Shown here one piece after another: positions 7,438 to 17,600 of a stretch of 38,256 nt of DNA. How positions within the stretch are numbered: position 1 is the stretch's first letter; every line of letters begins with the position of its first letter. Where the stretch lies: IMG/VR virus record IMGVR_UViG_3300020470_000065, positions 1-38,256 of that record; one strand, written 5' to 3'. A program made the position numbers and the translations under genes. This stretch comes from a virus. Below the pieces are notes generated by a model. The model was given only the letters and a program-made list of their open reading frames with translations, was not told the origin of the DNA and did not search any database.

Positions 7438-8547
7438 ACTTGTATTACCTTGTTGAAAACCATCAATCCACGTACCAGGTATTTGAATTGGTGATGAACG
7501 ATTTGTTGTACTATTTTGTCCTAAGTTTCCATTACCATTTTCTCCCCATGCCCATGCTGTTCCATCAGTTTTTGTAAAAGCCATGGCTCTGTCTGCACAA
7601 TTTACAGCTCCTACATTCCATGTCGTACCAGGAAGTTGTCTTGGAGAAGACTCGTCACCGTATTGATAATTGTGTCCAGTACAACCCTGTTCACCTTTTC
7701 CCCATGTATATAATTCTCCAGCAGTGTTAGTTGCCCAGATAGCAGGATCCTGCCCTGCTCTTCCTATATATTTCCAATTGGTATTAGTTCCTACTTGTCG
7801 AGGTGATGAATAATGTGTTAGATTACTCTGTCCTAATTGTCCATTATCATTTTTACCCCATGACCATAATGTTCCATCAGTTTTGGTAGCGAGAATCTGA
7901 TCTTTAGAACAACATACCTCACTCCATGTACCAGGAATTTGAAATGGTGATGAACGAGTATTTTTGTTTGGGCCATATCCACTCCATGCCCCAAATCCCC
8001 ATAGATACAACTCACCATTATCCTTAATACCTGCACTGTTATTATTACCACCACTTATCCTACTCCACGTACCAGGAACTTGTGTTGGTGATGAACGGAA
8101 GGTTGTATCATTCAAACCTAACGTAGCATACTGATTAATACCCCACATCCACAATGTTCCATCAGTTTTAATTGCTCCACAAAACTGTCTGGAGCAAGTA
8201 ATTTCCCCAAATCCCGATTTCCATGAACCTGGTATTTGAGTTGGTGAGGATCTATTATTATTACTAGGAAGATTAATTCCTAATTGACCATAAGAATTAC
8301 TACCCCATGTCCATAATGTATTATCAGCTCTAACTCCCATTGAATGAAATCCATTCGATTCCTCAAAAAGAACCACATTCCATTGACCAGGTAATTGTAT
8401 GGGTGATGAATGATCAGCGTTCTGATTTAAACCCGATGTTCCATTTGTCCCATTTCCAACTATGAATGCTTTATTATAATTGACCCATTCACTTTGCAGA
8501 TACTTATCTCGTACCTGCTGCAAATCCCAAACTCCAGATCGTGCCAT
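7417..8547 (-). CDS. RCC1-repeat tail-fibre protein, seven blades
   Basis: A 376-residue protein starting MARSGVWDLQQVRDKYLQ, the same W-x-L N-terminal pattern as the other two RCC1 genes. Seven RCC1-type units follow, marked by seven SSP turns (HSSPIQLPGQW, RSSPTQIPGSW, RSSPTQVPGTW, RSSPFQIPGTW, YSSPRQVGT, ESSPRQLPGTT, RSSPIQIPGTW), each with a DGTLW-WG-N strand. The number is right for a closed propeller. A strong Shine-Dalgarno AAGGAGG lies 9 bases before the ATG and overlaps the stop of the 1149-aa fibre gene, so the two are probably co-expressed. A 13-bp tandem duplication sits at the stop codon. Function as a tail-fibre or receptor-binding propeller is inferred. Confidence 0.87.
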   Translation of the reverse strand: MARSGVWDLQQVRDKYLQSEWVNYNKAFIVGNGTNGTSGLNQNADHSSPIQLPGQWNVVLFEESNGFHSMGVRADNTLWTWGSNSYGQLGINLPSNNNRSSPTQIPGSWKSGFGEITCSRQFCGAIKTDGTLWMWGINQYATLGLNDTTFRSSPTQVPGTWSRISGGNNNSAGIKDNGELYLWGFGAWSGYGPNKNTRSSPFQIPGTWSEVCCSKDQILATKTDGTLWSWGKNDNGQLGQSNLTHYSSPRQVGTNTNWKYIGRAGQDPAIWATNTAGELYTWGKGEQGCTGHNYQYGDESSPRQLPGTTWNVGAVNCADRAMAFTKTDGTAWAWGENGNGNLGQNSTTNRSSPIQIPGTWIDGFQQGNTSLYKRAL

Positions 8548-8556
8548 TAATTAATT

Positions 8557-8563
8557 CCTCCTT
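8557..8563 (-). promoter_or_regulatory. Strong Shine-Dalgarno site for RCC1 gene at 7417-8547
   Basis: The minus strand reads AAGGAGG, ending 9 bases before the ATG at 8547 and overlapping the TAA stop of the upstream fibre gene (8562-8564). It is one of the best ribosome sites in the window and fixes the start of the RCC1 gene. Confidence 0.75.
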
Positions 8564-11500
8564 ATGTAATTTGCTTACCAGATGCAGTGACCTCTAATCT
8601 ATCTGCTTGGTTGGCATATGCTCGAAGTTTATATCCCGACGCTAGATATTTAGGTTTCTGACATAATTCTACAGTTGAATCAGCAGGAACCACCATATCA
8701 TAACAGAGATATGATTGAACGTTGTTACTTCCATCTGTCCACACAACTCTTGCCTTCACATCATTGGTTCCATCATTGTTACAAAGAAGAATACTTTGAA
8801 CCACAGATGGATTAGAAGTAGAAGTATATAAATCAGTCATCGTAGCAGCAGAAGAAAGTGCAACTTGAGCATCCCATAAATCCGTATCCTCTTTATATTC
8901 TATAATAATCGTTGCTTCTAATGCTGAAGATGCACTTGCTTGAAGTTCAATTGTTTCACTTGGGCCAAGAACTTTAGGTTGATGAAGTAATTCAACTGCT
9001 GAGTTTCCAGGAACTGGTATGGTATGGGCAAAGGAGAAACTAGATTGCATTTCTCCACTAATCGTAACCTCAGAACCAGTAATATTAGCAATGTGAACTG
9101 AATGAACAATTGTTCTGTGAGAAGTACTAGCGTTAGCAGTGAACGCAGTTGCCATTGAAGTAGTAACATCATATTGAGTGGCACCACTAATACTCGTATT
9201 AAACTCACCAGATCCACCAGCAGCAATACCAGTTAGAGCACTACCATCACCACTGAAGGCAGTGGCAGTCATCAGACCAGTAGATGGATTATATGTCAAT
9301 CCACTATCGGTTTCAATTCCTTGAGAACCTGTAGTTCCATCTACAAATGTAGGATATACAGTTTCGTTAGTGGTGTTGTTTGCTGTAGCAGTTACATTAG
9401 TTGCGACGTTTGCTGTACCAGTACAAGATCCAGAAGAACCAGTACAGTTACCCGTTACGTTACCAGTGACATTACCTGTAAAGGATGTAGCCGATAGAAC
9501 ATTGGTTGAAGGATTATAAGTTATTCCTCCATCAACCCTCATGGTTTCACCAGCAGTGGTTGAGGAAGTATCCGCAAATACAAGATAATAAGTAGCATCA
9601 GTGCTGGTAGCAGTTATGTCCACAGTGTCTGCACTACCCGCATTACCAGTGGTGTTCTGGTTTAGAGTTGCAACTCTAGCTGCTGCAACAGTTCCCGAAG
9701 TTATATTTGAACCATTTATATCTGAAAGAGAAGAACCATCTCCACTAAAACCAGAAGCAACTAAAAGACCAGTACTAGAATTAAAGGTAAGATTGGATCC
9801 ACTCTTAACTGATAAATTTCCTGTTGCAGTATCAGCAAACAATACATTACATGTTGTATCACTTGATTCATCAGCAACAGTAACAGTTGTTGCAACAGTT
9901 GCAGTATCGGCATTACCCGTAACATCACCAGTAACATCACCAGTAAAGGATGTAGCCGATAGGACGTTGGTTGAAGGATTATATGTTATTCCCCCATCAA
10001 CCCTCATGGTCTCACCAGCAGTGGTTGAAGAAGTATCTGCAAATACAACATAGTAAGTAGCATCACTACTCGTAGCAGTAATATCAACTGTATCAGCACT
10101 TGCCGCATTACCAGTACAAGATCCAGAAGAACCCGTGCAGTTTCCAGTTACATTACCAGTGACATTACCAGTGAAAGATGTAGCCGATAGAACGTTGGTT
10201 GAAGGATTATATGTTATTCCTGCATCAACCCTCATGGTTTCACCAGCAGTCGTTGATGAGGTATCGGCGAAGACGACGTAATGAGTAGCATCGGTGCTGG
10301 TTGCGGTAATATCCACAGCGTCTGCTGTTGCAGCATTACCAGTACAAGATCCAGAGGAACCAGTACAGTTACCAGTGACATTACCTGTGAAACTTCCAGC
10401 TATACTTCCTGTTCCAGTGATGGTAGGAGATGTAAGAGTTTTATTAGTAAGAGTATCAGTTGTATCTCTACCGACCAGCGTGGTTGTAGATGCTGGTAGA
10501 GTTACTGTTGCGTTTCCTGAATAGGCAGAGTGTGCTGCTGCTTGTATTGCTGTGTAGTGAGCATTAGAAGATTCGCAATATAATCTAACTGCTGATTGAG
10601 ATCCATCGTTCTTCAGATCAATCAAACCAGTTGAAAGAGTGATTCTATCATTACCAGCAAATGCAATATCTATTTGATCATCTGTATCGGCAGTAATTGT
10701 TGTATCTGCATCAGCATCTAAAGTTAGAACACCACCATTTAGATCAACTGCTCCTGTGAATGAAGTAGCAGATAAAGCATTGGTTGAAGGGTTGATTCTG
10801 AATCCAGTATTAACTCTAACTGGATTATTACCACTACCAGCACCAAGAAAAGCTACATATTGAGATGCATCCGTAGAATCAGCATTGGTTCCTACCTTAC
10901 TTGCATTATCCACACTGGTGGTATTAGCGTTAATCCACGATAAAGTAGTACCAGTCGAAGATAAAATAGAAGCTGCTGTTCCCACTGATCCAGTTTGGTC
11001 AGCTATTGCAGTGATAGTCGCAATACCAGTAATATTAGCATTATTAGAAATCGTCGTAATACCAGTAATCTTAACATTATTAGTGATCGTAACTGCTGTT
11101 CCTGTAACAATATTATCTGTGGAAGCAACACCTGTTAAACCAGATCCATCACCAGTAAATTTACCTGCTGTAAGATTACCTGAATTAGGATTATATGTTA
11201 AACCTGTGTCAGACTCAGCACCTTGAGCTCCTGTTGCTCCGTCTACAAATATAGGATATACAGTTTCATCGGCACTATTATTTGCTGTAACCGTAAAAGT
11301 ATCAGTGTTACCCGTGACATCACCCGTGAGATCTCCCTCAAAGGTAGTGGCTGTTACAGTTCCTCCACTAAATGTAAACGTGGAAGCATCTTGTAATTCT
11401 CCACCAGTACCAACAGTTACAACTCTACCAGAAGTTAAATCTGAAACCTTAGCAGAAGCAAGAGTGGCAATACCAGTAATATTAAGATTTCTACCTCCTA

Positions 11501-12011
11501 TCTCATCATATGTAATATCTCCAACAACATTTAAATCTCCACCAACCGTCATTATACCAGCAATGGAAAGTCCACCGTGGGGTTGAATTGTTACACCAGA
11601 TCCAACTGTTATCGTACCAGTGCAAGTAGAAGGCCCTGATACAACTAAATTACCAACAGTTGAAACACCACTCGCATTACTTAAGAAATGAACATATGCT
11701 TCTGTGAGGATACCCGTTCTAATGGTTCCTATACCAGTAACACTTAAATCTTCAAATGATAATGCACCAGCAAGAGTTGATATACCCGTTACATTCAAGA
11801 AGTCACAAACCGCACTCGTTATTATACCTGTCGCAATCGTTGCTACACCACTTACCTGAATATCCGTACAAGCAATACCACCCTGAACATCGAGCAGCAT
11901 ACTAGGAATGGTACTAGCAATACCAACTCGGTTACTCGAAGGATCAGCAAAAATAAGATCGGTATTAACCTCTAAACCGTTCTTTACAACGAAATTCTTA
12001 TTTACAGCCAT
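8562..12011 (-). CDS. Large repeat-rich tail-fibre protein
   Basis: An 1149-residue fibre-type protein starting MAVNKNFVVKNGLEVNTDL, a start typical of large cyanomyovirus structural proteins. The N-terminal third is built of short beta repeats (VTGISTLAG, GVATIATGIITSA). The middle holds about 70-95-residue repeats with NCTGSSGSCTGNA, TVDITATSTDAT, VFADTSSTTAGETMRVD and GITYNPSTNVLSATSF, three nearly identical copies plus weaker ones. The C-terminal about 200 residues are non-repetitive (starting near GGSGEFNTSISGATQYDVTT) and end with EVTASGKQIT; they look like a globular tip or trimerisation domain. Cys pairs recur inside the repeats. A late promoter box and a GGGGGAG ribosome site precede it. 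Probably a trimeric fibre; receptor binding is inferred. Confidence 0.8.
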   Translation of the reverse strand: MAVNKNFVVKNGLEVNTDLIFADPSSNRVGIASTIPSMLLDVQGGIACTDIQVSGVATIATGIITSAVCDFLNVTGISTLAGALSFEDLSVTGIGTIRTGILTEAYVHFLSNASGVSTVGNLVVSGPSTCTGTITVGSGVTIQPHGGLSIAGIMTVGGDLNVVGDITYDEIGGRNLNITGIATLASAKVSDLTSGRVVTVGTGGELQDASTFTFSGGTVTATTFEGDLTGDVTGNTDTFTVTANNSADETVYPIFVDGATGAQGAESDTGLTYNPNSGNLTAGKFTGDGSGLTGVASTDNIVTGTAVTITNNVKITGITTISNNANITGIATITAIADQTGSVGTAASILSSTGTTLSWINANTTSVDNASKVGTNADSTDASQYVAFLGAGSGNNPVRVNTGFRINPSTNALSATSFTGAVDLNGGVLTLDADADTTITADTDDQIDIAFAGNDRITLSTGLIDLKNDGSQSAVRLYCESSNAHYTAIQAAAHSAYSGNATVTLPASTTTLVGRDTTDTLTNKTLTSPTITGTGSIAGSFTGNVTGNCTGSSGSCTGNAATADAVDITATSTDATHYVVFADTSSTTAGETMRVDAGITYNPSTNVLSATSFTGNVTGNVTGNCTGSSGSCTGNAASADTVDITATSSDATYYVVFADTSSTTAGETMRVDGGITYNPSTNVLSATSFTGDVTGDVTGNADTATVATTVTVADESSDTTCNVLFADTATGNLSVKSGSNLTFNSSTGLLVASGFSGDGSSLSDINGSNITSGTVAAARVATLNQNTTGNAGSADTVDITATSTDATYYLVFADTSSTTAGETMRVDGGITYNPSTNVLSATSFTGNVTGNVTGNCTGSSGSCTGTANVATNVTATANNTTNETVYPTFVDGTTGSQGIETDSGLTYNPSTGLMTATAFSGDGSALTGIAAGGSGEFNTSISGATQYDVTTSMATAFTANASTSHRTIVHSVHIANITGSEVTISGEMQSSFSFAHTIPVPGNSAVELLHQPKVLGPSETIELQASASSALEATIIIEYKEDTDLWDAQVALSSAATMTDLYTSTSNPSVVQSILLCNNDGTNDVKARVVWTDGSNNVQSYLCYDMVVPADSTVELCQKPKYLASGYKLRAYANQADRLEVTASGKQIT
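9420..10395 (-). repeat. Internal DNA/protein repeats in the 1149-aa fibre gene
   Basis: Three near-identical units lie at about 9420-9640, 9950-10160 and 10165-10395. They share the plus-strand strings 'accctcatggt(t/c)tcaccagcagt' and 'gatgtagccgatag(a/g)ac(a/g)ttgg'. They encode VDITATS(T/S)DAT, FADTSSTTAGETMRVD and ITYNPSTNVLSATSFTG. The high DNA identity, not only protein identity, points to recent duplication or gene conversion. Confidence 0.8.
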
Positions 12012-12042
12012 TTTGGGTTCACTCTCCCCCGATATTTTTTAT

Positions 12043-12050
12043 TATTTATA
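12043..12050 (-). promoter_or_regulatory. T4-type late promoter box TATAAATA
   Basis: The reverse complement is a perfect TATAAATA, 31 bases upstream of the ATG at 12011 in the short gap between the glycine-rich adhesin and the 1149-aa fibre gene. It is followed by a purine-rich ribosome site (GGGGGAGAG). It would serve the fibre gene and the downstream RCC1 gene. Confidence 0.7.
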
Positions 12051-12056
12051 TAACTT

Positions 12057-14675
12057 TTACTCTATCCAACCCCCACCAGGTGCTTCAGCAACTATCTTTA
12101 TATATCCCACTAATCTTGAGTTTCCTCCTTGTGTATTCGAGACAATAGAAGATCCAGTAAATTCTCCACTATTATATCCTCCACCACCACCTCCACCAAT
12201 ATTTCTCTCTAAACCACCGCCATTTCCACCTCTGGCTCCACCTCCGCCACCTACAGTGTATAAAGAACTGGTTCCTTGACCATATCCCCCATTCCACTGA
12301 TAATTTAAACCTGCTTTATATCCTCTCTTCACAAGAACACCAAACGTAGAAGTTTCTGTTCCATCTGCACCTGTGAAAACTGTAGTCATGCCCCCTATAT
12401 CAGCACAAGGTGCGATTCCTTGAGTCTGCCAATAATCACCTATGGTACATCCTCCCACATATCCACCCAGATTATATACATCACCAAAAGCTGCGTTTCC
12501 AGGTGGTAATGTTGAAGTTGCTACACCATCTATCTTACGAGCAAATGACCCAATCGATGGGTCGCCACCAAGCGGATTTAAATTCTCTGCTCCAGTGATT
12601 CCTTGTCCTCCTATACCAAATTGATTAAAGGCAAAAGGTGAACTAGTTCCATCCAAACCAGCACCACCACCCTTACCACTTGCAAATCCAGCTGCACCAC
12701 CTCCACCACATGCCATCAATAACTCTGCTCCTCTGTAGAAGAATGATCCACCTCCACCAAACTTACCACGATTACCCCATCCACCTGAAGGCCAAATAGC
12801 AGCACCCAAATTAACAACATACTCTTGTTGTTGTACAATATCCATAATCCAAGTGGTTACTCCACCTTCACCACCTGCTGCTGTAATACCTGCTTCATCA
12901 ACACCAGTACCAGCCGCACCTCCCATTGTGATCTTAACTTTAAAACTTCCTTCTGGTGCATAGAATGAATATATTCTATTCCAGTCAGAAGTAACACTAA
13001 GTCCGTCTGAAGGAATAATTTCTAAAGGTGTTGTGGTTAAATCAACCTGATCAGTATTATATAATTTAGCATTAACATCAAACTCCTCAAGATACAGTAT
13101 TCTTCTCTCTCCACTATCAACAGAAGTATAGGTAACAACATTGGATAACAGAGGAGAATTATCTGCAGTTGGATGAGAAATAGAAGATCTTACTGTATTG
13201 ATTCCTGCTACATTAGATTTAATTGTGAGTGTGGGAGTTGTAGCACCACTAACCGTAAATTTACCACCCTCATTTGCATTAGAAGGATAGAATCTAGTAT
13301 TAGGCCAAATAATTCTTACTGCTCCAGTTCCTCCTGCTCCACCATTACCACTACGAGTGTCTGGATGATAAACTGATCCTCCACCCCCTCCAAAAAGACC
13401 TCCATTTCCTCCACCTACAGGTTCAGAGTATCTAAATCCCTCAGGTCTTGAACCATCAGATACTTTAGTAGGAGCTGTTACATTTTCTCCAGCAGTTCCA
13501 CCTGAACCACCACCTCCACCGTTTATGACTGCACCATCTATCGTACTTACATCTGCTCCATCAGAACCAGTATCACCACTTCCAAATACTCCTGTACCAC
13601 CACCTCCAGCTCCTCCACCTGTTACTGTGGCAGAACCACCAGTTCCACCTCCACCACCTAAATCCTCAGAATATCCAGCAGCTCCACCTCCTCCACCACT
13701 TCCAGGCCCTGAACCACCTTGTCCACCATCACCTGCAAAATCTCCACCAAGGGCATCTCCACCCCCTCCTCTTACAGTATCGCTATCAATAAACCAACTA
13801 TCCTTACCATTATTAGATTCTAATCTACGAGTCGCAGAACCAGCACCACCTTCACCTACAACTAAATTATAAGTCTGACCTGGCACCACGGTGATATTAT
13901 TGTTCCAGCCAAGGCCTCCACCACCTCCACCTGACATTGCTTCTCCACCATCTGCTGCACCACCAGTTCCACCACCACCTCCACCAATAGCAACTGCTGC
14001 TACTGCTGTGACTCCCTCTGGAGCAGTCCATGTGTGAGATCCTGGTTCAGTGAAAATAATATCTCCTTCCTCTTCTTCAGTACTCGTATCTGTTACACCA
14101 TCATTAATAGTAGTGCCATTAAGTAACCAACTATAAACAATATCTGCAGTTGTATTATCAGTAACATCGGCTACTACAGTAAAGGCAGCATTCGTGTTGA
14201 TATTAGCAGCAAGACTTACAGGTTGAGTAGTAAAGGAAAGTGTAGGTTCAACTAAAAGTCCAACAGTATCTGATTTTAATGGAGCATTAACAGCATTACC
14301 TGTAGATCTAGCAGTTCCTGCCGTAATAGGACTACTTCCGTAAGCAGAAGCGACATAACTTGCCTCAAGATAAAATTGTCTTCCTGCATCATCAGGGTTA
14401 GATAAATTAGATATAGTTAATGTTGATGCACCACCAACAGCAGCAGTAGTTGCACTACCTGTTATATTTGCACCATCAGTAAGTTTACCTACTCCAACTT
14501 CATACCATTGGTAAGAAAGATGTCCAGTGCCTGTTGGTTCTGATGTTACTATTGCAGTAAAACTAGCAGTAGTAGCATTTGTAGTAATTCCAACTGGTTG
14601 CGTCGAATAAGAAAGATAAGGCCCGTTTAAATCAATGCTAGTTGGAATACTACGATGTATTTTAAATCCTATCAT
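12057..14675 (-). CDS. Glycine-rich adhesin with Ig-like domains
   Basis: An 872-residue protein. Residues about 17-135 form an Ig-like domain (LSYQWYEVG, ASTLTISNLSNPDDAG). A second Ig-like domain starts at about 146 (FTTQPVSLAANINTNAAFTV, YSWLLNGTTINDG) and resumes at about 467 (GGKFTVSGATTPTLTIKS). Between its halves, residues about 204-465 are an inserted glycine-rich module starting FTEPGSHTWTAPEGVTAV and ending GTGAVRIIW. A second glycine-rich region fills about 545-872 and ends in IKIVAEAPGGGWIE. Runs of up to six glycines suggest polyglycine-II packing, as known for the gp38 adhesin of S16-type T-even phages. The start overlaps the VrlC-like gene's stop by 4 bases (ATGA). Probable distal adhesin; the receptor is unknown. 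Confidence 0.8.
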   Translation of the reverse strand: MIGFKIHRSIPTSIDLNGPYLSYSTQPVGITTNATTASFTAIVTSEPTGTGHLSYQWYEVGVGKLTDGANITGSATTAAVGGASTLTISNLSNPDDAGRQFYLEASYVASAYGSSPITAGTARSTGNAVNAPLKSDTVGLLVEPTLSFTTQPVSLAANINTNAAFTVVADVTDNTTADIVYSWLLNGTTINDGVTDTSTEEEEGDIIFTEPGSHTWTAPEGVTAVAAVAIGGGGGGTGGAADGGEAMSGGGGGGLGWNNNITVVPGQTYNLVVGEGGAGSATRRLESNNGKDSWFIDSDTVRGGGGDALGGDFAGDGGQGGSGPGSGGGGGAAGYSEDLGGGGGTGGSATVTGGGAGGGGTGVFGSGDTGSDGADVSTIDGAVINGGGGGSGGTAGENVTAPTKVSDGSRPEGFRYSEPVGGGNGGLFGGGGGSVYHPDTRSGNGGAGGTGAVRIIWPNTRFYPSNANEGGKFTVSGATTPTLTIKSNVAGINTVRSSISHPTADNSPLLSNVVTYTSVDSGERRILYLEEFDVNAKLYNTDQVDLTTTPLEIIPSDGLSVTSDWNRIYSFYAPEGSFKVKITMGGAAGTGVDEAGITAAGGEGGVTTWIMDIVQQQEYVVNLGAAIWPSGGWGNRGKFGGGGSFFYRGAELLMACGGGGAAGFASGKGGGAGLDGTSSPFAFNQFGIGGQGITGAENLNPLGGDPSIGSFARKIDGVATSTLPPGNAAFGDVYNLGGYVGGCTIGDYWQTQGIAPCADIGGMTTVFTGADGTETSTFGVLVKRGYKAGLNYQWNGGYGQGTSSLYTVGGGGGARGGNGGGLERNIGGGGGGGYNSGEFTGSSIVSNTQGGNSRLVGYIKIVAEAPGGGWIE

Positions 14676-17600
14676 GCGAAGTTTTGTCCTCCGACAACGC
14701 CATATAGTCCTGAAGAAGTAATATTAGATCCATCAAATGTCATAAATGAATACACATCTGTTTTTGATGCAGTTTGAGTTACCTCTGGCACTACACCACC
14801 TGCAGGCCAGTAAACGGGGATTGCCGTTCCACTCACATTCTTAAAGGTATCTATACCCACAGAATATCCAGTAGAATCTTGAACAATCTTAAGAGTAAAG
14901 GCTGTTGCTCCTGCTGGTGAATTTTTCAGAGTAAAGGAAGTGACCGCCTCATCCACGGTTAAAGTAAATGATTGAGCAACTGCAAGGTCAATAGTAACAA
15001 CACCACTGGAAATATCAAGATCCTCTACATTTTCAAAATAAGTCTTAAATTTAGTAGAACCTTCTAAATCTATAGCAGATCTTGGAACTCCTGTTCCCAA
15101 ACCTACATTGCCAGAGGAAGTGGTCACCGCACTTCCAACCATTAATGTGGTGGCAGTTACAATTCCTGTTACGATATTACTAGAAGAATCATTTAAATTA
15201 TAAGTTGTGGCACTCAGTGCTCCACCTACCTGAAGATCTTTAGTGGTAGTAAATCCAGCAAAGACTGCTGTGTTTCTAACATATAAAGCTGTAGTTCCTA
15301 TACCTGTAGTTCCCACATCCAACATGTAATCAGGTTTAGAATTACCAATACCTATGCGTTTAGATGCAGCATTGATTGGAGCGTATCCAGCAGAAGTTCC
15401 CGATCCTACTGTCTCCCATAAACTATCAGTGGCAAGGTTACTGAGTAAAGAACCATCACCTTTGTAGAACTGAGCAGTTACAATACCAGCAACATTGACA
15501 TTACCCTCAATATTGAGTTTATATCCATTAGCAGTTGTTCCAATACCAACTCCAGTTCCATCAACAGCAAACTCAGAAGTTCCTGCTCCTACCTGTAACG
15601 TATTCAAACCAGGTGAGGTAGTTCCAATACCTAGTTGATCGAAGACTCCAATATCAAGTGTCTTAGAAAGACTGATATTACCAAAACGATACCAGTCATT
15701 ATCTGTAGTGTAAATCCAACCACTATAACCACCCTTAGTAGGATTAGCAAAGTATGTTATGTCACCTGGGTTACCTGCAAGGGATGGTGTACCAACTCCG
15801 ATGGTTTGTTTTCTTGAAACCGTAGCATCACCTTGTAAGAATAATGATCCTGCCTCTATACCTTTACTTGATGTTGATGTAAGTTTATTATTAAAGATTA
15901 CAGGGCCATCAAACTCAGAAATAATGTTTGCATTCGGGCCACCTTCAACTCTTAATGATCTACTGATCGATGCTTCCAGTGGAGTAAGAACATCAAATCC
16001 AATGTTAATACCACCTTCAGATGCGTCCTCACCAGTAATAGTAGGAATCGGAGCATCAAATACTTCTTCCTGACCTGTGGCAGAACTTACTTTCTTATTA
16101 CCAATGTAGAAGTCACCAGCATCATTCATACCAGTGTAAACATTCACACCACCATCTCGTCTAGTGGATTGTGCTAATAATTCCTCTTGAGCAGTAAGAC
16201 TTCTATCTTGCTTATCAGGAAGTGCAGTTGAGTAGTTACCTGGCCCAAATCCCACATATTCAAAGGTATGTCCTGATGCACGAATGATAGAATTCCTTCT
16301 AAATTCAACAGGACGGCAATTAATACGTGTTACTACTGTATTATTGACATGAGTAGCAGCTTTTGTTCCTTGAACTCCTCTGAATACAGTAATAGGATTA
16401 CTCGTAACCGTAGATTTAACTCTTACGATTTCAGATTCAATTAGAAGATAGTCACCAATATTAACATCTAGATTATCAATGTTAGTTAATTCAATACTGG
16501 TAGTTGTTTCTGTCAGAACAGCAGCCGATAAAGTAGTTGTAATACCTGCATACTCAGGAAGTTGTCTACCTGCTATATTCTCCTCCTCAAGAGTAATATT
16601 ACCACCAGTTGAAGTATATCCAAACTTATAGGCATACATTGTACCTGTAGCATCAGGTGCAGTCGTTCCTATTCCTATGCTAATGTTAAATGATGTTTGA
16701 TCATTGACCTTTTTAACAATGAAATCACCACGATAAAGTTCTCTTTGAGATCCACCCAACTTAACCTTATTATCAACATTTAAACCATGTCTCTGTGCCG
16801 TGGTAACTATACCCGTACCAGTATCCATATTATAATTAAATGCTGCTACATCTAATGTTTGACCACTAAGATAACCAGTTGCAGCTGCCAGATCTGTTGT
16901 TCCTACACCTAAAGTTGTAGCACAACCAATAGTAGAAGCAGATGCTACTTGTATTTCTTTGGTATTTTTAGTGATACTCGTTCCTATACCAACAGATCCC
17001 TCCGAAGAACCAACCTGAGTAATTCTATAAAGAGTATTAAACTCATTATCACTATCAGGAAGAACGCCTTGAATTTGAATAGTATCTCCTACGTTATCAT
17101 AAATTTCGGTAACAGTGACCATACCCACGGTATGTGGAGCAGTGGTTCCTACACCAACAACATGAAGACTATTACCTATTCCATAGGCACTTCCTCCATC
17201 CATTATCTTCAACGCAACTAAGTTACCAGCATCATTAACTTGAACTCTAGCTGTTGCATGAGCACCAGTAACAGATGTACCAATACCCACTAACTTAGCA
17301 TCATAAAGATACCCTGCTGATCCATCTCCATATCCAGTACCACTTTCTGCGATAGAAACATTAATAACACGATTCAAACCATGATCAATAGTGGTGAAGA
17401 TAGTATGAGCAGTACCAGCTGTGTTAGAAGTAATCTCTGTAATTCCAAATCCAACACTCCAATCAAATATTCCTTCCTCTATAGTCTCCTTAGTAATACT
17501 ATGTTGAGGATTATCAACAACCACCTGACCAATAGGATCGGGAAGAGCATATGATGCAGTGGCCTTAGGATCAGATTTAGGATTATCTCTATTTGTTTGA

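Noticed and set aside
9601-10053. 150-codon plus-strand open frame opposite the 1149-aa fibre gene
   Set aside because: It is the shadow of a repetitive gene: low-complexity Val/Ala/Pro protein, no ribosome site, and it lies over DNA repeats.
13525-13872. Proline-rich plus-strand open frame
   Set aside because: It is the antisense reading of the glycine-rich codons (GGN/NCC) of the adhesin gene; there is no independent support.
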